In this document: positions 33,488 to 44,644 of the stretch, piece after piece
Position numbering within the stretch: position 1 is the stretch's first letter
Layout of the letters: each line of letters opens with the position of its first letter
Assembly: GCF_019649055.1 (NCBI RefSeq)
Contig: NW_026570402.1
Span: forward strand, 62,001-126,000
Source: Paramacrobiotus metropolitanus
Taxonomy: Eukaryota > Tardigrada > Eutardigrada > Parachela > Macrobiotidae
Reading direction: 5' to 3'
DNA: 64,000 bases
Made by a program: the position numbers and the translations under genes
The notes under the pieces: model-generated
Database searches by the model: none
What the model saw: the letters and a program-made list of their open reading frames with translations, nothing else
What the model was told of the DNA's origin: nothing

Positions 33488-34387
33488 TTACATTGATTCT
33501 CTCACGCGTTCACGTCGGCAATGTTGCACTCGGTGTCCCACGATTCCACAGTTAGTGCAAGCCGGGCAAGTTGGACATGTTCTGGTTGTGTGTCCTTGCA
33601 TTCCGCAGTAGTTGCATTCGATGTCCATATCTTGATATGCGGATCCTGAAGTCCGTGGTCCTATCGCTTTGTCATCTCTCTCTCTTTTATTCTCTCTCTC
33701 TCTCTCTCTTTTAATCTCTCTCTCTCTCTGACTAAAACTCGGATACGCTGATCCGAAAGGTCCTTTAGGATATCCTCGGTTTTCTTCTTGGCTCTTGATC
33801 ATCTGCTCAGTTAACATCAGCTTTTCACGGAAGACACTCATCTTCGGATCGGGGCCGGCCATCATGTTCCACGATGCCACAAAGGGTCCGTATTCAACTG
33901 GCAGGCTGGACAGTGTTTTTGAAATCAGCCACTCATCGCTGGTTTTCACGGCTTTCCCACAGGCGTCGATCTTCGATGCCAATACGTGCAGCGTTGACAT
34001 GAAGGTGTTAACGTCGTCGTTATCCTTCCACTTAAGTCCAAAAAACTCAGTCATCGCGGTCATTAAGTCGCATCCAGTTTTCGGCTCCCTTAACTCTTTA
34101 ATTCGATCCAAAATTTCCGCTGATGTAGTACAATCGCGTACCTGGTTAAAGGTGACGTCGTCGAGCGTCGCTCGCAAAATGCTCCTCGCTTTTCCGTCTC
34201 CGGATATCCATTTATTATACGCGGCATGTTTCTTTTCGTCTGCTGGATCATCTCTTGGCATCTTGTTGCTTCCATCCACAATGCTCCACACGCCTTCTCC
34301 AGTTAAGACGTCCTCCACTTCGACTCTCCATCGAGCGTAGTTCGAGCCATTGAGTACCGTGACCTTGATCTCCTTCAACGTTGCCAT
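33488..34387 (-). CDS. gag: Copia-type Gag polyprotein with two zinc knuckles
   Basis: About 299 aa, starting at the ATG 34385-34387 (MATLKEIK); the open frame extends upstream only through non-ATG codons. The N-terminal part (LNGSNYARWRVEVEDVL, then LREPKTG, FFGLKWKD) is the retrotransposon Gag/UBN2-type domain of copia elements. A Ser/Arg/Glu-rich stretch, encoded by a long CTCTCT microsatellite near 33680-33730, precedes two knuckles: CNYCGMQGHTTRTC (CX2CX4HX4C) and CTNCGIVGHRVQHC. Gag packages element RNA. The frame is intact, consistent with a young insertion. Confidence 0.9.
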   Translation of the reverse strand: MATLKEIKVTVLNGSNYARWRVEVEDVLTGEGVWSIVDGSNKMPRDDPADEKKHAAYNKWISGDGKARSILRATLDDVTFNQVRDCTTSAEILDRIKELREPKTGCDLMTAMTEFFGLKWKDNDDVNTFMSTLHVLASKIDACGKAVKTSDEWLISKTLSSLPVEYGPFVASWNMMAGPDPKMSVFREKLMLTEQMIKSQEENRGYPKGPFGSAYPSFSQREREIKRERERENKRERDDKAIGPRTSGSAYQDMDIECNYCGMQGHTTRTCPTCPACTNCGIVGHRVQHCRRERVRESM

Positions 34388-34468
34388 CTTGGCGTCGTAA
34401 CAGTAACAGTAGTAAACCACTATACTAATAAGACACGGTAGATACAACTTCCTGCTTAGAGACAAGCA

Positions 34469-34482
34469 GGTCTCATAATCTG
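34469..34482 (-). other. Primer-binding site complementary to elongator tRNA-Met anticodon arm
   Basis: Read on the minus strand, the LTR end and the next bases give CAGATTATGAGAC, the complement of GTCTCATAATCTG. That is the usual anticodon-arm sequence of eukaryotic elongator tRNA-Met. Copia of Drosophila uses a half-tRNA (initiator Met) in a similar way, so an internal tRNA fragment as primer is plausible. Confidence 0.5.
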
Positions 34483-34769
34483 TTAGAATTTATATTATGA
34501 GATTATTATAGTCACGGGAACAGAAAGCGGAAGCATCGCACACACTGGTGTTGTTCTGTTCATCAACGCTATACAAGCAGGTTTCTTATATAGCACTAGG
34601 TACATTCACGATATTAGTAAGTTACTGCACCTAAACATCTGATAAACAAGGGGATTGGTGACCTGGGTGCACCGTACACTCATAGATCAGTTAGTAGGAC
34701 AATGGTCATAGTTCACAAGTAGATGACACATTATGAGTGTATAATATATTGGTAATATATTTTCTAACA
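34481..34769 (-). repeat. 5' LTR of the copia-type element
   Basis: 289 bp, TGTTAG...CTAACA. The outer side carries the GGAAC target duplication and the inner side the primer-binding site. Confidence 0.9.
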
Positions 34770-34774
34770 GGAAC

Positions 34775-35757
34775 CATGAACGTCTGCTTCACCAATATCA
34801 TTGCTTGGCCGCGCCCTCTTGACCACCGCAGATGAAAATATTTTTTAAAGATACTACGATTTATTACATCATTCTACTGTGAACGTGACCTTTCTGATTT
34901 GGAGCCGGCCTTATGTTCCCTGGTGAGTACGAAAGTTTAGCACTCTGGGAGTACGGCGCTGTCAGAATACGGTGGGATACTGTGGGTTTCGAGGGTAATA
35001 CGCAGCAGACATCAGTTGGTAGTCTGCAGGTATCAGGGTACTTGTATCTGGCATATGCCACGCCGTTTACAGCACTCTCAGTCTCAGAGTGTTCCTTATT
35101 CTGCGTAGCAGGTGAAGCCTGAGTTTGTACGAAAAATGCTTTTGAGTGTTTGTGTATATGCATTTTCCATGTATCCTGCTGCCTTCCGCTTTTACGGTTT
35201 TATTACCTGTATGTAATGTGAGTGCTAATGGATTCGTATCTTTACTGTACCCGCTGTGTTGTTGATCCCTCATGTATCCTGTTGCATTTTAGTTTTCTTG
35301 GCTTTCTTACGTTAAATTTCTGAGCAGAATACATGTAAGGAACAAGATAGAGCATACTGCGGGAATGGGTTGAATGCGGCAATAAAACAAATATAATCGG
35401 ATATATCATATAATTATGGTGTATACGTTTCCCAAAAAAAACACGCCCCGAAAAATGTGACTTGCGACGTGTACTAAGTCGTCCATATCTACGAGTACGG
35501 GTAGTAAAAAGACGAATCACAAAACACCATAGCGTGCTAAAGTGAAAAGCAATCTCGTGAAAAACGATCATCACGGCGGCTGGTTCCGAATACTTCTAAC
35601 AAACAAACAAAGCAAGGATATTTTCTCAATTCTATTTTGCTTCCGAATCGTATCTATCACGCAGACAGCGTTCGCACGACGTATGTGAATGAGGCAGAAA
35701 AATTGGTTGGCGCGTTTGTGACCAGTTGCAGCTGCGAAGACCCTGACGACATCATGC
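34775..35757. other. Spacer between LTR element and cyclase gene 2; no gene seen
   Basis: Short overlapping frames in both directions without motifs. Unlike cyclase copies 1 and 3, no BTB last-exon relic was recognised next to the stop codon of cyclase gene 2. Confidence 0.5.
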
Positions 35758-38700
35758 TTAGTGACGTGATGGTAGAAGAAGCCAGTATGTTGTCATGGTA
35801 GCTTTTCCCTTTATCGCTTGCAGTCCTCTTGACTCAACAGTGAACTGGCGGAAGTTCCCCAGAAGTGCTTGGCTGTGTGGGCTTAAATGAATGTGTCCTG
35901 GCAAGCCATGACTGCACATTCGGGAGGCCATGTTGATGGTGTCACCGAATCTGTCACAAAAACAATCAAGAGAACTTTGCCTTGATTGTTACTTTGCAGT
36001 TGGCATTTTTGTGCCGCTTTAAAGCTCTCTTTCGTCGAGTGCTTTCAAATGCGTCATATTCACATGCGTAAGTGCATAAGTAATAGTATAGTACTTGCTC
36101 AAATATTCCGCAATGAAAACGATTAATAAGGAGTAATAATATAACGGAGCTAACGTACAGGCAATAGCGTGGGCGTTTCAGTCCCATAAGGCCGGCGGCG
36201 CATGGACCTAAAAAACAGCTGTCATCGACGCAAAATTTTTATTAACGACATACACAAAACCACCATGTTTACCGGAATGCATGCCAATCTTAAATTGTAA
36301 ATTCAACATAAAGGTCAGCTGAGGTCCAGCCTCCATTAACTTAATCGCAAATCCCGCCATCCTTTCAATGTGGTTGTTTCCGATTCGCTCTGGCAGTCCA
36401 CTCGCTACCTGCACAGGAATATGCGTCTATCTGTGGACAGCCATAAACTGGTCAACCTAATCGGTGATTACCATAAATGAATCCATAACGGCCTCCACTT
36501 TGTAGACCTCGCACTGCGTTGACAGTTTATCGATAAAAACTTCCGTGGCCGAGATCAAGAAGATCGTCATCTCAGGCGAACCACTTTTGATAAAGTCAGC
36601 GAATCCATATAAATCAGCGAACAGAACTGTCACAGACTCAAAAATTTCAGCCGAAACATGTTCGCCGGCGCGGAGCTGCTTTACCACAGATCTGCATGAA
36701 AAACAATTATAACACTCTTTGAAAAGCGGGAAATCGCAATAGCATTTTCTTTATACTTTGGAAGAAACTGGGAGATGATAGCATCGCATTTCTCCATTTC
36801 GTCCTTCAATTCGCAGGTTCTTGTCGCGACTTGTCCTTCTAACTCCATAGCATAACGCTCCAGTCTGTGGTAAATCTTGTCGAAAAGCGTAGTTTTCTTC
36901 TTATTGGGAGCCAGCAAAGGATTAATCTGGACCATTTCACGATAAAGTCTCCCAGCAGATGGTCGCTGAAGCGGATCTGCGCTGAGACATAATCGCAGTA
37001 TGTCTGGAAAGTCAGTCGCATCCACGCAAAGTTCGTGAATTTCTGGGAAACCTGGAGAATCTGCAAATTCAAGCGGGAACTGCACAGGATCGAGCTTATG
37101 TCGTGGATACACATTGTATGCTGCATCTGACCGATCGTAACGGGCAAAAGCGTCGCTATACACCGATACACGCACCCGGACATTTGGAAGTGTGACATTT
37201 CGTCGCACTGAAGACGCGCAATTTTACGCCGCGAAGACACTTCGCCGCAGGATATACGGACGCTGGGAAATTTCGGTTTGCGATATGTTGCATTGAAGCA
37301 TCTTGGCATGATCTTGCCCTTGCGACATTTTGACGCAAAAACTCTGCTCGCGGACATTCACCGCAAACGGTGCATTTAGTTTTTTTACAGGTTTTGCAAG
37401 TTTTTTTCTTGGGTTCTCCCGTTCTTTCTTAAGTTTTTCTTAGGTTTCTTATGTCTTATTTTTTTCTTACGTTTTATGCCTTATATTTTTCTTACTTAGG
37501 CTTCTTAAGCATTTTTTAGGTTTGTTATGGATTTCTGATGTTTTTCTTATATTTTCGTAAGTTTAATGTTATCTGTCCGATGGTTCGTATGTCTTGCTCG
37601 AAGAAATAGCCTCGCGACGAAGTGTCGCGCGTCGAGATGACCTTGCGACGAGATGTCTGCGACAAAATGTCCTGCGACGAATTGTTCTCGGCGAAATGTC
37701 GCGGTGCCATATTTGTGCAACACAAATATAGCCACCGGAAAGACCGTTCAAACGACCATGTCACTGTGCCGTAAGTTCAGGGTGAAAGGTTTTTGGATCG
37801 ACGAACGGTTTTGCCAGTTATGCAGTAGTCGCATCAGAATGCTTTTTCTTACCTTGGGCAGCTGCTATAATTTTTGCGAAGATATTTCCGGCGCTCAGTA
37901 TGTCACAGATGACCAAACCCGATGAGTAGATATCGACCATCTTTTGTGACTTGTTGTCAGCGCTGGCCGTTGTTCCGGGTGGTGACCAGTATACACATTC
38001 TCCGATGACATTCAAATATAATTCCGAAGTCAAATCTCGGTTGGCCTTGCACAAGTTATGCCGAATTCTCTCCGATCCCAAGTGCGCCAGTTTAAGGGTG
38101 AAATGCTTATCCACCCAACAGGTCAGAACACTGATTCGTCCATGGTATTGTATTGACGAAGAATGAATATAGCGAACTGCCTGCAAATGGGAAACGGTTT
38201 TCATCATCGCTTGCGCATAGTTAGGCTAGGCTTTCGCACTTCAATATAGTCAAGCACTAAGGAACTTTGCATTGTTGGATCTCTAATAACAGAGCTGTCA
38301 AATACGTCCGGCAGAGCTCCTCGTGAGGGACTCTCCATCACGGCGGAGATACAGTACACGCCGCCTATGGATGTTGTTATGGCAAGTCCGAAGAACTGGC
38401 AAATGTTGATGCTGTCCATTCGGTTAAGCTACACAGCCAAAACCTTGAGAGGCCTGTAAATGCACAAGTTACAGTTCACAGTACCTTGCGGAATAAAAGA
38501 AGGAGTTCTTTTGTAGCATGTATATTAGAAAAGTTTGCTGGAAGGTCTCTGCTGGCTACTTTCCAGCCCATCACCGGCTTGTTTTCAAAAGATCCAAAAA
38601 TGATGGCGCTGCTAAAGCTCTGCAAAAGCCAACGACTTGCAGAGTAAAGTTTATTACGTTAGTTTTCGAAAAACTGAAGACTTGCGGGTGATGAAGTGGT

Positions 38701-41700
38701 TGGGCAACGTAGCGCGCTTGTTTCCATTGAGAAACGGGTCCTTTTTCCTTGTGTAACTGAAATCGAGTGCCGAGATACTGCTCGTGAAACTGATATCGAG
38801 TGCCGGGATACTACTCTGTAATCTGGTGCTTGCAGATACACTTGCCACCATGGGTCACGGAGCAACTGATTGTCTGCTTTGCGTTTGATGTACCTACAAA
38901 GCGTAAACTTATGTACAGGAAAATTTTGAACAATTTGTGTATTTTTCGATTTGGCTCGCATGTTTGGCTGGTCTAATGACTGAAGAAGGTAACTTACACT
39001 GCGCATCCCAAAATAGTGAGGGCCCCGAACGAACAAACTAAACTGATCGACAGAATGTATGTAAATCGATTATCACCTGCAACGTACACAAAATGGATAA
39101 TTCCTTCCGATAAAACGTAATGCTTTGCATAAATGCTGGTTTGTTTGTCGGGCAAATAAGGCGGGTCTATGTTTGCGACATTTTCCTAACCAGGCATACA
39201 CGGCGGGAGTTGCTTGAGATATCCACATAGCGGCTCGTTAGGTGGAGGAAAAGAAGCATTGGTAGCACCCCACACCAGCAGTTGTTCCAATTCTCGTATC
39301 TTCCCGGTCTGGCCAAACTTTCGCAGAATAGGCTGTGGAAAAGGAGATAAACGGCGTGCCCTATTGGAAACCAGATAATAAATAACTAGATTGTACCTCG
39401 CGGCTTCCGTTTGCATTGAAAAAAGAAACTGTGAAGTCAGTGCGGCGCTGCCCTTCACGGTCGATGTACATCATGTTGCCGACGTTATCTACAAAGGTTC
39501 GATTGCCCAGGCGCTGCATTAGTGCCGCACCACTCCAGTCTGCTAGGTTTCCCATCGCGCTTGTTTCGTTAATAATCTGAAAGTTGACACTTTGAAGGCG
39601 TTCTGGCAGAAACTGACACAATTTTGTATTTTTCTGTTTGTTGCATAGTTCGAGTTGCGTTGTCAAGTGTAATAAAAAAAGTGCAACAGAAATTCTGGCA
39701 AGCATTCGGAAAGTGTAACTTATTTGCAGTAAAAAGACTGGTGCTAACATCTTCAGCTCCAACATCCTGTATACTCGTAATAAAAGAATAAGTGCAGGTG
39801 TGATCATAATAATCTGCGCATCCAACCAAATCGATACATGTACACTGCATCGTCGGCATCTAGCCCATATTTATTATGACGATATGGAATAATAATATAC
39901 TGTAATTAGGCATTATCTGATAATAAAAATTGAAAAAAAATGTATCAAAAATTCCGATAATAATGTAATTTCTACTATTACTATTAGTCTTTCTATTCTA
40001 AAATATCAATCAGCTTAATTCGTACGGACGGGGATTGTTCACAAAATACATTGACAAACTGGAATACCTCTCATTCTTCGGTTACCAGCCAATCTCACGG
40101 ATTTTAATCAGAAATATTGATTTTTTCATGAGGCAAAATGTCGGAAATCCAACTATCAAAAATAATGTATGAAAACAACAAAATTACGAACATTGGTTCA
40201 ATATTCTGCGTTCTTCGAACCTACGTAATATAAGTGCTGCGCTCCCGTCTACCAGTGCATTTCCTAGCATGCCGAAATTACGTCAAATTACGTTATAGAT
40301 CAGCATAAAGATTATTAATGATCTTCCATGCTGGCGACCTGCAAACGATCTGTAATTGTCGTATAATTGCACTGAAAAACTAGACCTGTTATTATTTCTT
40401 CACGCAGTCAAATTTCCGGATTCCGGTGCTGGGTAAACATATTTAGTATCATTTACGCATAACATGACATCCTGATCTCATGACATCCTGATATAATTAG
40501 TATAATAAGCAATTCATTGCGTTAAATTACGTTATGGATCACCATGAAAAAGAATAACGATCTTCCTTACTGCACACGTTCTACCGGGTGACTGAGCAAG
40601 TCTGCTTTACCTAAGTCTGCCGCGGGTCACTCCAGTGTTAGACTGACATCACCATAGTTTCGTTCGAAAAAGCAGTGGTCGTAGCATATAAAAGATATAT
40701 TAAAATGGCATTATAAAACGGCTGATGTTCCTAAATTCTTTTGAAAAATTGGGTGGAATTGGAAGGTATCCCGGAAATGGAAATCGAAGCTGTTCAACAA
40801 AATATATTATTGTGCATAACATTAGCATCTCGGTTAAGGGGATAAGTTCTTGTCTTTTTATCACAAACATCCAAGACATTTTACTGAACGTGTTCGAAGA
40901 AAAACGGAAGCGTGTTCGAATAGAAGACCCTCGAATAACTGAAAACATTCGTTAAGAAACGTGCACTTCTTTGCAAAAGTCTCATTTTTTTTCTATGAAA
41001 AACAAAAGTTCTTTGTCACATAAAACAGCTGGAAAGTTTTTAAAAGGAAGGAAATTCGCGTTTTGCGAGGTGGGGTCGAATAAATCTTTACACGGTTTTA
41101 ATTGCTTCCAGAAGTAATGGGCGCGTCCCGATTTTTAAAAGAAGCTTTATTGCGTTTGACAGATTATGGAATTGTCTACTGGAATGAGGCTAATAAGACT
41201 ACGATACGGCAGTTGGTTTTCGAGAACCAAATTAAAAGAAGCAACCGACATTTTATATAATTGCCGTATAATTCTATTGAAAAATGATATCTCTTATTAC
41301 TTCTTCACCCAATCAAATTTCCGGTAAACATTTAAAGGCAAATGATATCTCATGACATCCTGATATAATTAGTATAATAAGCGCTCATTAGCGCTTTTAT
41401 GTTTCGTAACCTGATCGTTGGCCTTCCCGAGAAATGACGGAACAGTTTTTAAGGGCAACGCTGTTTCCTAAGTACACTGAGTTTCTTGTTTTATGGAAGC
41501 TATACATTGACCGTTCGGATAATTTGTGAACCGATTATCATGAGCAATCATTTTTACCTAATGAATACGACAATTTTTAAATAGTTTGTGCGTTATAGTG
41601 TTCAGAATTCAGAGCGGGATACGTCGTTGTCCTGTTTCTCAAAACGTCTACATGACTTGACCAAAGTATAAAAAAAATTATCATACTGTCAGTGATCGTT

Positions 41701-44644
41701 AAAACCTTTGTGACCTTTACTTCGGGCTTACCTCCGCAAGCGCAAAGATCGTGGAATACCCACTGATGATCATAATATACGGCTAAGGAGAAAAAACATG
41801 CAAGAATGTCAACTGGGCTGCAGTTTGAGAAGAATTTAAAAGAATCAATTTAATCAGGAAATGGTCAACCCACCTGGCTTTGTAGAGGATAGGTAAAATT
41901 ATAATCTCTTTCGGCTCGCCGAAGAAGTTCTGCTCCGAGCTGCTTCTTTGCAGAGTTGTTGTAGTTGTTTTGGCTTGGATTGATTATCAGAACGGATCGA
42001 AACGCTTGCAGAATAATCTACAAACACACGCAATTTGCCCAGCGATGAGTGAGTACGTACTCGTAATTCCCCTTTAACACAGTTAGCGCGCTGTTGTACA
42101 GGAGCTTCAGTCGCCAACTACTCGTAGCTAAATAGATGCGGTAGGGTGTCGCTACGACAACTAACGACTATATCGGATAAGTGACCCGGCGTGCGACACC
42201 AGTTTCATCTTTTGTACATGGAAAAAATTAATTTGGGAGGGCGCGAAGGTTAAGACATTCTGCAGGATAATTTGCATGCACTGACGTAAAAAGCGATTCA
42301 GCACCTCATCATGTTGGGGAGTTGTGGGTAATATAATATTTTTGAAAGTTGAACTGCAAATACAGTAGCTGTATCGAACACATCGTTATGGACAAATCTT
42401 TGTCGAATTTTGTTCAAAAGCGCAGGTACATATAAAGATCGTTTTGACATGAAAACTTGTTTTTGGGAATTTTAAATTGATTTTTTATATTTTTTTAACT
42501 CGTTTTATAACTAGAAAAACACAATGGAGACGCGGTTGTGGCAAACTGATCAACACAGCATAACACACAAACACAACATAAAAACGAAGAATAGCACGAC
42601 ATTTGTTTCTGGTAGTTCGGGTGCAATAAACCACAAATCGCATTTAATATCAGCGCTGTTACACATAAAATAATAAGAGCTAACGACTTACTCACCGAGT
42701 CCTTTTTATCGCCCGCTTGCCAATCTATGGGGCGAAACAGATTGTTCTCAACCAAAATATAAACCTGCAATTGATATCTTGTTGTTAAGACCAGATACCG
42801 TTAAACCAGTTGAAAGCAAGACCCGCTTACGTATTCGCCATTTGTCATATCCATGGATGAAGCGATGAACTACAGAAACGTTCCATTACAATGGACACCA
42901 TAAATGTGGTTACACTTAAACCGCGCGCAACCAGATACTTATCTGTACTCAGACTGCCAATTCCGTGCTGGCCATCGGCCTGTTGATACTATTCACCTTG
43001 CACCTTGCACTTCCCAACGAAAACTATCAACGATATCTCAAAGAATGAGAAAAAATTAAGAATTCTGATACCATACAAATTCGTTTTTATTTTTCTGTTA
43101 TGAAAATCGAGGTTCCTGAAGTTTCCCGTAGACAAAGCATATGCGTAAACAAACCAAACCGTGGATTCAACCTATGCTATGTCTACGGGAAACTTTAGGA
43201 GCCTCGATTTTCTCTTAGATGTAATAAAAACCAACTTGTTTGGTATCAGAATTCTTAGAATTTTTCTTATTCTTTGAGATATCGCTTGGTGGTTTTCGTT
43301 GAGAAATGCAAGTTCCAAGTGCCTGAGTTTAGCATACGAGTCTACGCGCAAATGGACATGACCGACTTATTTGGTCTGCTGTTGGTCTTGCCGTTAAAAT
43401 ATCGGTCCTCGGACCGATTGTCTAGTAACCACATTTATGGTGTCCACTGTATACCTCACAGCGTTGGAAATATAAATGTTTACACAGATATTCCCTTACC
43501 AGAAATTCTCGTAGAGCCGGCCCATTACCGAAGTACAGCACAACTAGAAATTATACACTTTCAGCTTAACTGATCTGGACGACTGCATCTTTCAACTAAC
43601 GCACTTTCTCACCTCTACTTGTTGCACGGATCTTCTCCAGAATCGATGGAAAGTCGGCAAACGGAGAAGCTGACTGCGCGGAAATGGTCCATGCAGTATA
43701 CATGATGTGTCTTTCATCCTTGAGCAGCGTCACGAGTAACCCTCCCAATTCGGCATAGAAGACCGGCGAACTACTGTCGATGATGACATTAACCGATGTC
43801 CAGTTGAATTTGTTCAGCAACTGTGAAAACAGTTCGGCACCGTCCGGCATACGGAAATAGGCGGTGAAGACTCCCGTTGGAAATTGCCCCCGTTGAGAGC
43901 GTGTTATTGGGCTGACGCCTGCCCTGCAACATTAGGAACAGTGCTTTCTTACCAAGCAGTTAAAATGCGGGTGAGCAGCATGCTACAACTACCAAGTACT
44001 CACGGCGAAAACCATAAAGTGTCCCATTGGGTACCGAGTCGGGCTAATTCCAACGCTGCACCGATTCCACACCCTGGAATTCGAAAAACCGCACAACTGA
44101 GGAACCAACAAGTAGCTGACGTTTGGAATTGTGTATTTCTTGTACAGCTGCGAATAAAAAAAAATTATTGTTTGAAAATAACGGCACGGTCGGCACCTCT
44201 CAAAACACAAGCGCAGCGGCTCCGTGGAATTCGGACTATTTGCCGCCCAGTGCCGCAATTTCGATAATTACGGTAACTTACTATTTTTTGCAAACTGTTA
44301 CCTGGTAAAATGGACACGAGGACGTTGCCCTCGTTGCGCTGACGATAATAAATCTCGGCCGACATTGAGGCGACATTGCCGGTAAGGTTCTCACAGTTCC
44401 GGTCCCGAACATACTCAATGTTCAGTCGTATTGTGCCATTATATATCTGGTTCACGTACTCAACAGCCAAGGAAAACCCTGGTTCAACATATGGTAGAGC
44501 GCCGTAACCTCCGGTTGTGATGCCGGCTACTAGCAAGCTCACATTGACAGCACGATCATCTGGCTTCCGCTCCACTAATTGATTAAGCACTGGAACAACA
44601 CAGACCATAACAACCAGGGTGGAGAGCGGAGTGAATGAAATCAT
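35758..44644 (-). CDS. Receptor guanylyl cyclase 2
   Basis: Exons are complement(35758-35950, 36159-36207, 36273-36408, 36472-36691, 36757-37079, one unresolved near 37770-37820, 37853-38180, 38240-38428, 38485-38619, 38686-38893, 38998-39076, 39191-39332, 39397-39576, 41732-41782, 41874-42017, 42696-42764, 43605-43923, 44004-44073, 44302-44644). Exon lengths match gene 1 almost everywhere. Signal peptide (MISFTPLSTLVVMV), ectodomain (NVSLLVAG, ILPG, NWTSVNVI), one transmembrane segment, kinase-homology domain, S-helix (LERYAMELEGQV) and cyclase with FADLYGF, YKVEAVMDSFM, RYCLFGD and NMASR. All catalytic positions are kept. Differences: a 33-bp in-frame tandem duplication in the exon after the transmembrane segment (38757-38822), a foldback repeat in intron 3, and a dispersed repeat in the linker intron whose usual donor ATGGTAA reads ACGGCAC. 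Expression of a full protein depends on that region splicing correctly. Confidence 0.8.
37190..37740. repeat. Dispersed repeat, copy B, inside a cyclase gene 2 intron
   Basis: Same order as 30376-30870: GACATTTCGTCGCACTGAAG, GACGCTGGGAAATTTCGGTTT, a T-rich middle, then degenerate GCGACGAAGTGTCGCG units ending GCGGTGCCATAT. It sits in the intron before the 36757-37079 exon, where the ancestral donor looks damaged. Confidence 0.6.
38757..38822 (-). repeat. 33-bp in-frame tandem duplication in cyclase gene 2
   Basis: CTGAAATCGAGTGCCGAGAT and CTGATATCGAGTGCCGGGAT start 33 bp apart. The result is 11 extra residues (VSRHSISV repeated) in the juxtamembrane segment compared with cyclase gene 1. Confidence 0.75.
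43004..43312. repeat. Foldback element, arms about 130 bp, in cyclase gene 2 intron 3
   Basis: The left arm runs from CTTGCACTTCCCAACGAAAA through GATATCTCAAAGAAT and ATCGAGG to GTAGAC. The right arm mirrors it (GTCTACGGG, CCTCGATTTTC, ATTCTTTGAGATATC, TTTTCGTTGAG, TGCAAG). Arms are imperfect and the loop is about 45 bp. It resembles a MITE or foldback transposon; no coding capacity. Confidence 0.8.

Larger units (their letters stand above)
33121..34769 (-). mobile_element. Copia-type LTR retrotransposon, gag-only, recent insertion
   Basis: Two 289-bp LTRs (33121-33409 and 34481-34769) begin TGTTAG and end CTAACA and differ at one position only. A 5-bp target duplication GGAAC flanks the element (33116-33120 and 34770-34774). 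On the minus strand the 5' LTR is followed by GATTATGAGAC, complementary to the anticodon arm of elongator tRNA-Met. The 3' LTR is preceded by the purine tract GAAGGGGGG. Between them lies only a gag gene; no protease, integrase, RT or RNase H is present in the roughly 1 kb available. It is therefore a non-autonomous element that would depend on a full copia relative. Confidence 0.9.

Noticed and set aside
33795-34340. 181-codon plus-strand frame
   Set aside because: It lies antisense to the copia-type gag gene and has no domain of its own.
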